Under the pieces are notes generated by a model. That model was not told where the DNA came from. It did not search any database and worked only from the letters and a program-made list of their open reading frames with translations. This document shows positions 34,601 through 44,701 of a stretch of 64,000 nucleotides of DNA, piece after piece (the stretch's first letter is position 1; each line of letters begins with the position of its first letter). The DNA is from Mytilus californianus. Lineage: Eukaryota; Mollusca; Bivalvia; Mytilida; Mytilidae. Location: contig NW_026262690.1 in NCBI RefSeq assembly GCF_021869535.1, positions 11,457,501-11,521,500 on the forward strand, written 5' to 3'. Made by a program: the position numbers and the translations under genes.

Positions 34601-37600
34601 GTAAAACACGGACCAGAGACGGATACGAAAATACTCGAAATGAATGTTAGATAAAGGTATCAATGATAGTTTTAGCATTTTTGTCGAGCCTGCGACTTTT
34701 GTCGCAGAAAACTTGACATAGGGATAGTGATCCGGCGGCGGCGGTGTTAGCTAACTTCTTAAAAGCTTTGTATTTTAGAAGGTGGAAGACCTGGATGCTT
34801 CATACTTTGTATATAGATACCTTATGTTACGAAGTTTCCGTCTGTCACATGTCCATTGTCCATGACCTCATTTTCATGGTTCAGTGACTATTTGAAAAAA
34901 AGTTAAGATTTTTTGTAATGTTAATTTCTCTCTTATTATGAGTAATAGGATAACTATATTTGGTATGTGCGTACCTTGCAAGGTCCTCATACCTGTCAGA
35001 CAGTTTTCACTTGACCTCGACCTCATTTCATGGATCAGTGAACAAGGTTAAGTTTTGGTGGTCAAGTCCATATCTCAGATACTAGAAGCAATAGGTCTAG
35101 CATATTCGGTGTATGGAAGGACTGTTAGGTGTACATGTCCAACTGGCAGGTGTCATCTGACCTTGACTTCATTTTCATGGTTCAGTGGTTATAGTTAAGT
35201 TTTTGTGTTTTGGTCTGTTTTTCTTATACTGTATGCAATAGGTCTACTATATTTGGTGTATGGAATGATTGTAAGGTGTACATGTCTAGCTGGCAGGTGT
35301 CTTTTGACCTTGACCTCATTTTCATGGTTCAGTGGTCAATGTTAAATTTTTGAGTTTTGGTCTTTATTTCTAATACTATATGCAATAGGTCAACTATATT
35401 TGGTGTATGGAAATATTTTATGATGTACATGTCAGTCTGGCCGGTATTATTTGACCTTGACCTCATGGTTCATAGCTCAAGGTAAAGTTTTTGTGTTTTG
35501 GTCTGTTTTTCTATTACTATAAGCAAAAGGTCAACTATATTTGTTGTATGGAAGGATTGCAAGCTGTACATGTCTGTCTGGCATGGTTCATCTGACCTTG
35601 ACCTCATTTTCATGGTTCATTAGTCAATGTTTAGTTTTCTTGGTTAAGTCTGTATCTTGAAAACTATAAGCAATAGGTCAACTATATTTAGTGTATTGAA
35701 TGATTGTAAGGTGTACATGTATTTCTTGTTTGGTTTATATGACCTTGACCTCATTTTCTTGGATCATGTTAAGTTTATGTGATAGTTGTAGTAAAGCTTT
35801 ATATTTAGAACTATCAACATAATATCAATGATTAGTAAAGAAGGCGAGACATTTCAGCGTGTGCATTCTTGTTGAAGAATTTCCCACCTGTGCACACATG
35901 TACTAGTTCAAACCACGTGGTTCTGACGATTTTTCGTTTAAAACCTTTTTAAATTTTCATCAAATCATATTTATAAACATATTTCTTATAATTTCAATCT
36001 TTTACACTAAATTAATTAGATGCAAACCGCTGCAATGTAAGAAAATAACTTTGAATATACCGATCGATGTCCGGTACAAAATAGTTTACCTGTCGTCTGA
36101 AAAGGTAAATTTCAGCTGTCCGACAACTAATTAACCTTGATTAAAATGAGAAGGTATTAAAGTAGGGTTTGTTTTGATAGTAATTATTCATCATGTCACT
36201 TTTATGACTGGAAATGTGTGGCTGTTTAAGGCAAAAGGTCGGGTCAAAAAGATCGCATAAACTTCCAATTTTTTTTGGAATTATGTCAAAATGACCGTCT
36301 CTTAAGAAATCCTTGAAAACTAAAAGTAGATATCCCTTTCATGCTTTTACCAGCCGGACAATGTCCGGTAAATTTATAAATGTCCAGTATATATGACCGT
36401 TTTGGAAGCCATGGGTATGATGAAGTAAGTCCTCAAACACCAAGGTTATGGTTATATGGTAATGATGAAGTAAGTCCTTAATACAACATATGACAAATAT
36501 TACCAAACACCAAGGTTATTGCTATATGGGTATAATGAAGTAAGTCCTTAAGATAACATATGACAAATATTACCAAACACCAAGGTTATTGCTATATGGG
36601 TATAATGAAGTAAGTCCTTAAGATAACATATGACAAATATTACCAAACACCAAGGTTATGGTTATATGGTAATGATGAAGTAAGTCCTTAATACAACATA
36701 TGACAAATATTACCAAACACCAAGGTTATGGCTATATGGGTATAATGAAGTAAGTCCTTAAGATAACATATGACAAATATTACCAAACACCAAGGTTATG
36801 GCTCTATGGGTATGATGAAGTAAGTCCTTATGGTAACAGATTAAAAATATTACCAAGCCCCATAAATAAGGTTATGGCTCTATGCATGGGTATGATGAAG
36901 TAAGTCCTTAAGATAACATGTGACAAATATTACCAAACACCAAGGTTATGGCTATATGGGTATGATGAATTAAGTCCTTAATATAAATGTATAACATATG
37001 ACAAATATTACCAAACATATATGGGTATAATGAAGTAAGTCCTTAATACAACATATGACAAATATTAAAAAACACCAAGGTTATGGCTATATGGGTATAA
37101 TGAAATAAGTCCTTAATACAACATATGACAAATATTAAAAAACACGAAGGTTATGGCTATATGGGTATAATGAAAATAAGTCCTTAATACAACATATGAC
37201 AAATTTTACTAAACACCAAGGTTATGGCTATATGGGTATGATGAAGAAAGTCCTTAATATAACACATGACAAATATTACCAAACACCAAGGTTATGGCTA
37301 TATGGGTATGATGAAGTAAGTCCTTATGGTAACAGATTAAAAATATTACCAAACACCAAGGTTATGGCTATATGGGTATGATGAAGTAAGTCCTTATGGT
37401 AACATATGACATATATTACCAAACACCTAGGTTATGGCTATATGGGTAAGATGAAGTAAGTCCTTAATATAACATATGACAAATTTTACCAAACACCTAG
37501 GTTATGGCTGTATGGGTATGGTGAAGGCTCAGTGATTATAAAAACCCTATATAAGGGATGTCACATCATATACCCTGTCTAAACCATGAATAACATATGA

Positions 37601-40600
37601 TGTTGTAGCTCTAAATTAGTCAATATAAAAATAAGAAGATAAAGTATGATTGCCAATGAGACGTTAGAAGTGAACAGTAATATGTCACTGTACGACCTTC
37701 AATAATTAGAAAAACCCTTACTGCATAGTAATTTATAAAAGTCCCAGAAAAAGACTGCCTAAACAGGAATTGAAAGATTTGCAAATCATATTTTTCTAAA
37801 TTAATTACAGAATAGAAAACCATTAACTGTAGAACAAATGTATGAAGATTTTAGTCAAGATCATGCAAAGAAAACAGTTACTATGGAGACACATCCGAAT
37901 TTACCAGGACCACCAATGGCATCAGTTCATCCATGCAGGTAAACTATTGAAATAATTATACGAATTCAATCCTACATAAGGGGAACAGAACACCTAAGGG
38001 AGTGAACTATTTAAAAATCAGCTGAAGTTTTTAATCACATACTATGAGTATCAAAATTAGTGTTTTTCAAACTGCTATACATCCAATTGAATTGTATTCC
38101 TGTAAATTGTGTGGTGTAAATTTCTTTAAATTTTTAGGCAGTTAAGCTGCCTTATGCAAGCACCCTAGATTTGAGTTCTACCCAATAAATGCTGACATAC
38201 GTGCCATTGTTATTATCTAGCTGGCTATTATGTTATTTATAACTAATTGGACATTTTTTTAATACTTTTATTTCTGGAATACAAAAAATATGACCAGAAA
38301 AACCTTAAATGATCGTCGAACTACCCAAAACTTTTGAAGTTGCACATAGGAAGTAGTGCTCAATAGAAACCGGTACGTAGTTTATTATCCCTTGTGTTTT
38401 GGCTACGATGTCAAAGACACAACTGTATGAAAATTTTTCATCGCTGAAAATCGGTAATTACAAGTCGTTTATATTTCCCAAATGGCAAAATGCACAGGAA
38501 TATTGTTCATGTACAACAAATCTCTATGATAGAGGAAATAGAGTTATATAAGTGGGCGGTAATTTTTAACTTATCTTGCCAAATAAGGTTGTTGTTATTT
38601 TATGAATGAAACGAGGTCATGAAACAGATGCGGAAATCGACATTGATGGGATGTTTTAAGTAATGTGGACAACTCATCCCCGAGACAAGTCGGACCGAAT
38701 CCACTCAAACCGTCTAAGAAGTCAACTTTGACCGTTTGTCAGATTTACTTAGGGTTTCATAAAATATAAGACTAACATGTCTAGTGGAGCCATTAATCTT
38801 TTGTTTGTGCATTGGGGTCTATTTAGGGATATTGTGGGGGGGGGGGACTGAAGAAGGGAGGGGTTTACTATAGAACCCTATGGGATTTAATTTTTTTAAA
38901 TTTTCAAATAACTATTTCTCTAAAACAGTAAGTGATAGACACATGCAGTCTTCAGTAATGAGAACAGGACAATAAAAAAAATCAACCAAAATATAGAGTG
39001 AGTCCCTGGGGGTCATCCCAACCCCCTTCAATTTGAAAATGTACTTTTATCTTGTAAACCGTCGAGATCCCCACCCCTAAACCATATATATTCATGTATA
39101 GGACAATAAAACAAATCAAATGAAATATAGGGGAGTCCCTGGGGTCACCCCACCCCCTCCTGTTTGAGAACTTATAAACTGTCGAGATCCCCACCGCTAA
39201 ACCATATATATTCATGTATGGGACAATATAACAAATCAAATGAAATATATGGGGAGTCCATGGGGTCACCCAAACCCCTCCTGTTTGAGAACTTTGGAAA
39301 TGGTTGAGATCCCCAACCCTTAACCATATAAATTCATGTATGGGACAATAAACCAATCAAATGAAATATAGGGGGAGTCCTTGGGGACACCCCACACCCT
39401 CCTGTTTGAGAACTTGTAAACAATCAAGATCCCCACCCCTAAACCATATATATTCATGTATGGGACAATATAAAAAATCAAATGAAATATATGGGGAGTT
39501 CCTCGGGTCAGCCCACCCTCTCCCGTTTGAGAACTTGGAAATGGTCGAGATCCCCACCCCTAAACCATATATATTCATGTATGGGACAATAAAACAAATC
39601 AAATGAAATATGGGGGGAGTCCATGGGGACACCCCACCCCCTCTTGTTTGAGAACTTGTAAACAGTCAAGATCCCCACCCCTAAACCATATATATTCATG
39701 TATGGGCCAATATAACAAATCATATGAAATATTTGGGGAGTCCCTGGGGTCACCCCACCCCCTCCTGTTTGAGAACTTGGAAATGGTCGAGATCCCCACC
39801 CCTAAACCATATGTATTCATGTATGGGACAATATAACAAATCAAATGAAATATAGGGGGAGTCCCTGGGGTCACCCCACCCCCTCCTGTTTGAGAACTTG
39901 TAAACGGTCGAGATACCCACACCTAAACCATATTTATTCCTGTTCATCATTTCAAAAAGATTTGAATGACATACAGGGTCAATCTCCTAGGTGTCACATA
40001 TGCATATCACTTTACTAGACCAAACCAATATGAACTGGACTTTGCCCAATGTCAGGAGACCATGGGAATGAGGAATAATGGGGGCTATGTTTGGGAGACT
40101 TCGTAACGGCATCCTGTTACAATTATTTCTTGTTTATTATAAAATTTTATTGATGCAAAAGATGAGTCTAGGTTAATTGAATTTACTTTAATTATTTATT
40201 AAATTATTTCTGGGCCTATAATAATTTTCATTTATGGATCATTTTAAAGAAAACAGATAAATCTTTCAAGCAGTGTAAAGCCCAGAATGTTTGACCAACT
40301 GTTTTATAATCACCCGTCATTTTATTCCAAACTTGGTATGGAGTAACATCATGCACTTGGGGGTGAAGATGGGGGTCATTTACATTGATATATGAGTTGC
40401 TTTTGAAAACCTTGATGAAAAATTTATTAAAATGCCTTAATAATCAATTCATTTAATGAACATAAATGTACAATATACGAATGTTTAATGTTTGTTCTTT
40501 CAAATCTTAAAAAAAAATTGAAGCAACACTGCCACAGTTTTCATAATTACGTTTGCCTTGGTTTTTGGTTGACTGCCTACAGCGCTTATAGTGCTTTTAA

Positions 40601-43600
40601 TTATATTTTTGTCAACACGTCAAAGTAAATATTTTTTTTTCAAAATTTAATGAAAATTACACTAGCCAAATCTATTTTAGTCAAAGTGTTGGGTACCCTC
40701 TTAAACATAGTAACAGATACAATATTGTGTACAACTGAATCTCACATTATGGTCTTTCTTATGTCCAATGTCATAAAACCAATGTGTCATCATTTATTCT
40801 AGTTGTTGGATATTATCTTTTGAGCCATTTGCCATTCTTAGTTAGGTATTGTCATGCAGGAAAGGAGAGCCTTTTTGAACAGCTTGGGATTAGTTAGGTA
40901 TAAATTCAATGCTTGTAAACTGAAATGAAATTTATAGGAAGAAATTTGTAAGGGTAATTATTGACTAATTAAAATCAGATTGTCTTATCTTATTGAGATA
41001 ACTGATAGAGTTATACAATTAGTGCTTCTGGAACTATATATACTAAAATTTGATAACAAAAATAAAAGGAGATGTGGCGTGTATGACAGTTACACAGCAA
41101 CCAAACAACACAATAATCACAGAAAATACAACTATAGGTAGACAAGTTATGAAATAGAGATGACCAATGACATGATATCAACATCAAATTCTTTAAAACA
41201 AAAAATACACTCAGATATAAACAAACACAATAACAAGGTTCCTGTCACATTTTATGTTTTGTGATTTTTGGTTTTCAGACATGCTGATGTTATGAAGAAG
41301 ATAATACAGATGGTAGCAGATGGAGGTGGGGAGTTAGGAGTACATGTGTATCCTTTATATATCTTATATTTAGAATTTTTAATAATATAAATTCTTTCTT
41401 TTCTTTTTTTATTATTCAACAACAACTAAATGCACTTTCTGCTGTTAACAATGTACTTCACTAGTCCAGCATTCCAGTGAAGAGTCCCTGTTTGTTAATA
41501 CTAGGAATCCAGGGTTGTTTTCTGGTAAGCATCATTATATTAAATTAACATTAGTTTTAATTTAACAGTTAATTTATAAAAATTATCAGCAATGAAATAA
41601 ACAAGTATATATCAATGAGACTTTTTTGTTTAACAATTTACTATATATATCTAGCAATAATTGATTTTTGAGTATTGTTTCCGGAAATTTTTCATATTTA
41701 TATTATAAACGTGTGAATTGGATTTCTATCATATATCTTCCTGGTTTTAAAACAAAATTGTCACACCGGCCATGACTTAAAAAATGAAAAAACAGATGTG
41801 ATATAGCATATTCACATGTATGTCTGAATTAAAAATTATCTGTAGTATAAAGAAGATTAAGATGAAATAAATATTTCATTTTTTAATCTTTTTTTTGTAA
41901 CAGTAAACAGTCCCTTTATCAATCATCACATGTAGCAGTGAAAGGTAAAATTTATATTACCTGATCAGTTCCAGATGTGTAATTTGTAAAATTTATCTCT
42001 TTTATTAATTTATTCATCCATTTATTTTTGCTAGATCATATACTTCTCAAACAAAGAAATTATTTTAACAATTTGGCAGTTTTATCTAGAATACATTTAT
42101 ATTTTGTATTCTTACATTTTGCCTGCAGTTTGTAACTATACATAAATTCTGCTTTAAATACAGCATACACATTTATAGATTCTGTTTTCTGTTCAGACAT
42201 GTAATTAGCTTTATATATACAAAGCATTATTAATGTAATCAAATAATTTATTTCATAATATTGTTCATCATTAGTTTTATAACCAAATACTAAATTCTTC
42301 AATGTTAGAATATTTTTATCAATATTCAGTTTTTCAAGAAGATTTTTTATTTTACTCAAGAAGTCATCAAGAAAGTGACATTTCAGAAACATATGATCAT
42401 AATCCTCAGTGGTATTGCAATAATGACAATTTGAAGTATTGCAGATATTCCACTGTTTTAATAAAGTTTTACAAGGTAGAATAAAGTGTAACAATTTCCA
42501 ATGAAACACTTTATACTTATTTTCTTTCAAATAATGATGAACAAATTTTAATATATTACATGTTGAACTCTTAATATACTCAATGCTTAACACTGTTTTC
42601 CATCGGTTAAAACCAACAGGCATTTCAATCTCATTCTGAATAAATATATTATAAATTTTTTTAGTGTCTAAATTTTCTAATGTTTTTATATAATTACAAC
42701 TCTTCTTAATGTATAAAACATGATTTGTTTTTACTTTAGTTTTCTTTGAATTTTCTTGTTGAAAAATATTTAGCCATTCTTTTGAAAAAGCTTTCTTCAA
42801 TTGAGAAAATTCTGACATCCAATTATATTTAATCTTGAGCTTTTGTAAAATATGTTTCTCCAATATGTTACCATTTTCATCTATAATGTCATTTACATAG
42901 ATGATATTGCTATTTATCCAGTTTTGAAATAAAAGGCTTTTTTTTTTATCTTGATGAATTGATTTCCCCAAATTACTGGTTGAGAAAATAGATCTAAAGT
43001 TTTTTGGCTGCTCTATTTTTTTGTTTTTTACCCATGCTTTTACTATATTCAAATAAAATTCTGGCAGCTTCTTTAAACCTGGAATTGAGTTAATACCATC
43101 AATGTTCATATGAAAGATAAAGAAGTTTTTGCCAAATTTATTAAAATACAATAATGTTATAACTTTCCAGTTGGCTAAATCTCCATATATTAATCTTTTA
43201 ATCCACCCAATTTTGATAGATTCTATGTATTTATCTATGTTAATCATTTTTAGACCACCATCTAGCAATTCGTAGCTTAATACTTTACGTTTAACTTTTT
43301 CTACTTTGCTTTTCCATAAAAATTGATAAATTTTTTTTTAAATATATCAATGTATTCTTTTTCAATGTGTGAAACTGATGCTAAAAAAGTAATACTGGGT
43401 AGAATCAGTGATTTGATAACTGTTATTTTTCTTAACAATGTTAGATTTCTTTTCTCCCAGTTTTTAATTATATTCTCAGATTTTTCTAATTGTTTTTCAG
43501 CATTGAGTTTTTGACACACATTTTTGTTACAACCAAAAAAAACTCCTAAACATTTCACTGGTTTGTCTGTAAAGTTGATGTTTTCATATTTTTCTTTACA

Positions 43601-44701
43601 GTGTTTTTTCCCCAACCAAATGCCTTCTGTTTTTGATCTGTTTAATTTAAGTCCTGATAATGTGCCAAAAATTTCAATCATACTTAAAACTTTTGAAATG
43701 TCTTTTTGTTTTTTTTGTGTTTTTTAGAAATAAGTGTCGTGTCATCTGCAAGTTGGCTGATTTTTAATAAATGTGTTTTCCCATCTATCTTAATTTCAAA
43801 GCCTTTAATGTTATGGTCTTTATTTTCAGAAGGTTACAGGGTTAACAAAACAGTTAATCAGCCCTGTGGCCTTCTACATCTACATATAAGAAAACAAAAT
43901 TTTAAAAGATAAAACATTTCTAATACATTAACAAAAAGGTAATAGATAAGCAAAGAGATACTAATACACTGTATACAAGAGCACATATATAGTACAGGTA
44001 GACAAATACCATTGACTAAAATAATAGGTGTATTTACAGTGCCCTGTTGACTTGTTAACATCTAGTTTAACACATTTATTGAATTCTTCAGATATTGAAA
44101 CAGAACAGAGGAAATGAGAGACATTTTTGCTTATTCTGCTCTTCAAAAGCGATGCAGAATCTGAAGAGAAAATTGTTTTGGGATTAGGCACTAATTTATG
44201 ACCTATAGAACTAAATTGATCATTAAGATGTTCAACAATACCTGTCACGTTCATAATATAATCATTATTTGTTTTAAGACTGGTGATATTATTTTTGCCC
44301 GAGTGATTTAGATCTTAGGTGTTTCCGTATCTGTTTGCAATCGTGATCAATTTTAAACTGTTTACAAAGTGTTGTCTTTTAGTTGACCCTATTTTTGAAG
44401 AGGTCAAATTTCTGTAGGTTTTGTAGTTTTCCATATATTTATTTTTTTGAGATGATCTCTGTTTATTTTCACTTAAATCATCTTTTATTTTGTATTTGAA
44501 TGTTACAAAATTAATCAAAATCTTATACATGTACATATATACTCTCTCCGACACAGCTCATATGTGGATGATGTTTATAGATTTCTTTAAGATAATTTAT
44601 TTCCTTAACCGTTTATCAGATATTTGATGATATTTTTGAAGTTTGTACAAGCTGTGATTCCAACGATAGAATATGACTACACAAGACATTTTACTATGTG
44701 A
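25602..44701 (+). CDS. ATG3: ATG3, E2-like ATG8-conjugating enzyme, complete
   Basis: Ten exons: 25602-25673, 27017-27058, 29553-29673, 29909-30016, 30915-30970, 33020-33136, 34087-34233, 37811-37938, 41279-41347 and 44620-44701. Every phase joins and the product is 313 residues, against 314 in human. ATG3 accepts ATG8/LC3 from the E1-like ATG7 and transfers it to phosphatidylethanolamine on the phagophore. Visible hallmarks: amphipathic N-terminal helix ([20 protein letters not shown]), [12 protein letters not shown], an acidic disordered insert (exons 5-6, six consecutive Asp), [20 protein letters not shown] and RLWLYGYDE of the E2-like fold, the catalytic Cys 263 in SVHPCRH, and the C-terminal [14 protein letters not shown]. 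Introns are large (to 3.6 kb) and filled with repeats. Two exon-intron junctions (exons 4 and 7) are tandemly amplified into the next intron. Identification is by family signature throughout; I see no inactivating change. Confidence 0.97.
25730..26346. repeat. Foldback element in ATG3 intron 1
   Basis: Left arm 25730-25952 and right arm 26117-26346 are imperfect inverted copies (ttaaggttcatcataacaaa against its complement near 26340), with a loop of about 165 bp. Part of the loop (25936-26085) recurs directly at 26583-26733. Because of the symmetry, the two strands carry near-identical open frames of 92 residues. Confidence 0.85.
26583..26733 (+). repeat. Direct repeat of the foldback loop
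   Basis: About 150 bp with aaaaggtgtaaaaataaact... through ...gagttaaagggtgtaa, about 95 percent like 25936-26085 by eye. It shows the element was partly duplicated next to itself. Confidence 0.8.
27017..27058 (+). CDS. ATG3: ATG3 exon 2
   Basis: Fourteen codons between acceptor tttccag and donor gtaaag, encoding [14 protein letters not shown], almost identical to vertebrate ATG3. Confidence 0.95.
27401..27735. mobile_element. MITE in ATG3 intron 2 with 6-bp target duplication
   Basis: Terminal inverted repeats start acaggctattatttgaacttg and match for about 50 bp without mismatch, then imperfectly for 40 more. The element is 335 bp with no coding potential. tattta flanks both ends (27395-27400, 27736-27741). 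Confidence 0.88.
28085..29065 (+). pseudogene. 5'-truncated LINE (CR1/Jockey-like), reverse transcriptase C-terminal part
   Basis: Forward reading gives a tail of reverse transcriptase: [50 protein letters not shown], an in-frame stop near 28394, IWDPHQK, and [20 protein letters not shown]. Frame breaks occur. A 69-bp segment (28667-28735) is exactly tandemly duplicated at 28736-28800. Confidence 0.82.
29553..29673 (+). CDS. ATG3: ATG3 exon 3
   Basis: Acceptor tttttag, donor gttagt. Encodes [20 protein letters not shown] and continues to KQFLITRN. Ends in phase 1, with the split Val completed by exon 4. Confidence 0.96.
29909..30016 (+). CDS. ATG3: ATG3 exon 4
   Basis: Acceptor ttttcag, donor gtaagt at 30017. 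Encodes [15 protein letters not shown] and ends [12 protein letters not shown]. The last 40 or so bases and the donor recur in the following intron. Confidence 0.96.
30017..30312 (+). repeat. Tandem array of the ATG3 exon 4 end plus 5' splice site
   Basis: About four further copies of the exon 4 end (gatggaggatgggtagatac ... acatcatttt) follow the true junction. Junction copies read gcag-gtaagc (30099), ctag-gtaaat (30146), ctag-gtaagt (30228) and acag-gtttca (about 30309). Intervening acag-gtaagt donors occur at 30181 and 30263. Units are about 50-80 bp and irregular. Confidence 0.85.
30915..30970 (+). CDS. ATG3: ATG3 exon 5
   Basis: Acceptor tttttag, donor gtatgt. Encodes [19 protein letters not shown], the start of the flexible region between the N-terminal half and the E2 core insert. 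Confidence 0.88.
30971..33019. other. ATG3 intron 5
   Basis: Two-kilobase intron. Holds a short tandem repeat at 32821-32950 (about three copies of a unit with actatatccattcagctata). The stretch 31420-32160, with ctgggcccct-like direct repeats near 32094-32125, looks like a dispersed repeat I cannot name. No gene seen. Confidence 0.5.
33020..33136 (+). CDS. ATG3: ATG3 exon 6 (acidic flexible region)
   Basis: Acceptor tttaaag, donor gtaagt. Encodes 39 residues, highly acidic with six consecutive Asp and [16 protein letters not shown], matching the ATG7/ATG12-interacting flexible region of ATG3 (ADMEEYEESGLLE in human). Confidence 0.93.
34087..34233 (+). CDS. ATG3: ATG3 exon 7
   Basis: Acceptor tttcag, donor gtaagt at 34234. 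Encodes 49 residues with [20 protein letters not shown] and ends RLWLYGYDE. The last about 60 bases with the donor are the source of the array at 36411-37527. Confidence 0.96.
34265..36410 (+). mobile_element. 2.1-kb element with ggcttccaaaa termini inserted in the exon-7 array
   Basis: Starts ttcag-ggcttccaaaa (34269-34279) and ends ttttggaagcc (36400-36410), an 11-bp inverted pair. The flanks ...ttatggctat and atgggtatgatg... join into one continuous array unit, so the element split an existing repeat. No transposase is visible. The interior holds the mussel repeat at 34685-35880. Confidence 0.65.
34685..35880 (+). repeat. Dispersed mussel repeat with internal tandem units (tgaccttgacctcatttt), copy 1
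   Basis: About six imperfect units of roughly 150 bp, each with tgaccttgacctcattttca, tggttcagtgg and aactatatttggtgtatgga. It starts near gtcgagcctgcgacttttgt and ends near gagacatttcagcgtgtgca. A second, more decayed copy is at 49080-50190. Confidence 0.8.
36411..37527 (+). repeat. Tandem array of the ATG3 exon 7 end plus 5' splice site
   Basis: Units of about 70 bp (the first ones about 45 bp) reproduce the coding sequence for [18 protein letters not shown] followed by the donor. GAA-gtaagt is intact at 36425, 36470, 36540, 36610, 36680, 36750, 36820, 36900, 37035, 37316, 37386 and 37456. It is mutated at about 36970, 37106, 37177 and 37248. A first partial unit sits directly after the true donor (34234-34264). 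No acceptor-like sequence precedes the units. Confidence 0.93.
37620..37750 (-). mobile_element. Short fragment of the abundant 3'-tail repeat
   Basis: Contains aaagtatgattgccaatgag, acgaccttcaataattagaa and aaacccttactgcatagtaa in reverse orientation, ending about 60 bp before ATG3 exon 8. Confidence 0.7.
37811..37938 (+). CDS. ATG3: ATG3 exon 8 (catalytic cysteine)
   Basis: Acceptor attacag, donor gtaaac. Encodes [20 protein letters not shown] and ends MASVHPC with the catalytic Cys at 37934-37936. The Arg codon is split with exon 9. Confidence 0.97.
38975..39935. repeat. 120-121-bp satellite-like array in ATG3 intron 8
   Basis: Eight units spaced 120-121 bp, recognisable by gatccccacccctaaaccat at about 39066, 39187, 39308, 39428, 39548, 39669, 39790 and 39909. 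The antisense strand is open for up to 124 residues because each unit lacks stops in one frame. Flanking sequence (38160-40140) includes a run of nine G at 38837 and looks like part of a larger dispersed repeat. Confidence 0.88.
40145..41278. other. ATG3 intron 8, distal part
   Basis: No gene, array or repeat that I can name between the satellite region and exon 9. Confidence 0.35.
41279..41347 (+). CDS. ATG3: ATG3 exon 9
   Basis: Acceptor gttttcag; donor gtatcc at 41348. Encodes [20 protein letters not shown] and VH. The last two bases GT join A from exon 10 to give Val, which restores the expected HxYLxIFLKF order. Confidence 0.93.
42060..43850 (-). pseudogene. L1/Tx1-like LINE fragment, antisense in ATG3 intron 9
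   Basis: On the - strand: QLADDTTLI with the catalytic Asp pair at about 43734-43757, [15 protein letters not shown] and [20 protein letters not shown] (43301-43681), then a 402-residue open frame (42060-43268) that ends with a C-terminal zinc-finger-like [17 protein letters not shown]. That frame is the longest in the window. The element is 5' truncated within the reverse transcriptase and has one or two frame breaks. By motif it belongs to the L1 group rather than CR1. Confidence 0.82.
43955..44560 (-). pseudogene. Fragment of a second LINE, linker and start of reverse transcriptase
   Basis: The - strand reads [20 protein letters not shown] (44315-44554) then [17 protein letters not shown] and [11 protein letters not shown] (43961-44254), the region between endonuclease and reverse transcriptase in CR1/Jockey-like LINEs. 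It stops where the L1-like fragment's flank begins. It ends about 60 bp before ATG3 exon 10. Confidence 0.7.
44620..44701 (+). CDS. ATG3: ATG3 exon 10
   Basis: Acceptor gtttatcag. Encodes [20 protein letters not shown] and TRHFTM, then TGA at 44699-44701. The C-terminal sequence is that of animal ATG3. Confidence 0.96.

Noticed and set aside
36411-37527. Array units as alternative duplicated exons of ATG3
   Set aside because: No pyrimidine tract and AG acceptor precedes the units, and 70 is not a multiple of three, so repeated inclusion would break the frame. Only the donor side is duplicated.
38982-39950. Antisense repeat proteins of 81-124 residues with a recurring [13 protein letters not shown] motif
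   Set aside because: They are translations of the 120-121-bp array; frames change with unit length and there is no start context, splice support or known domain.
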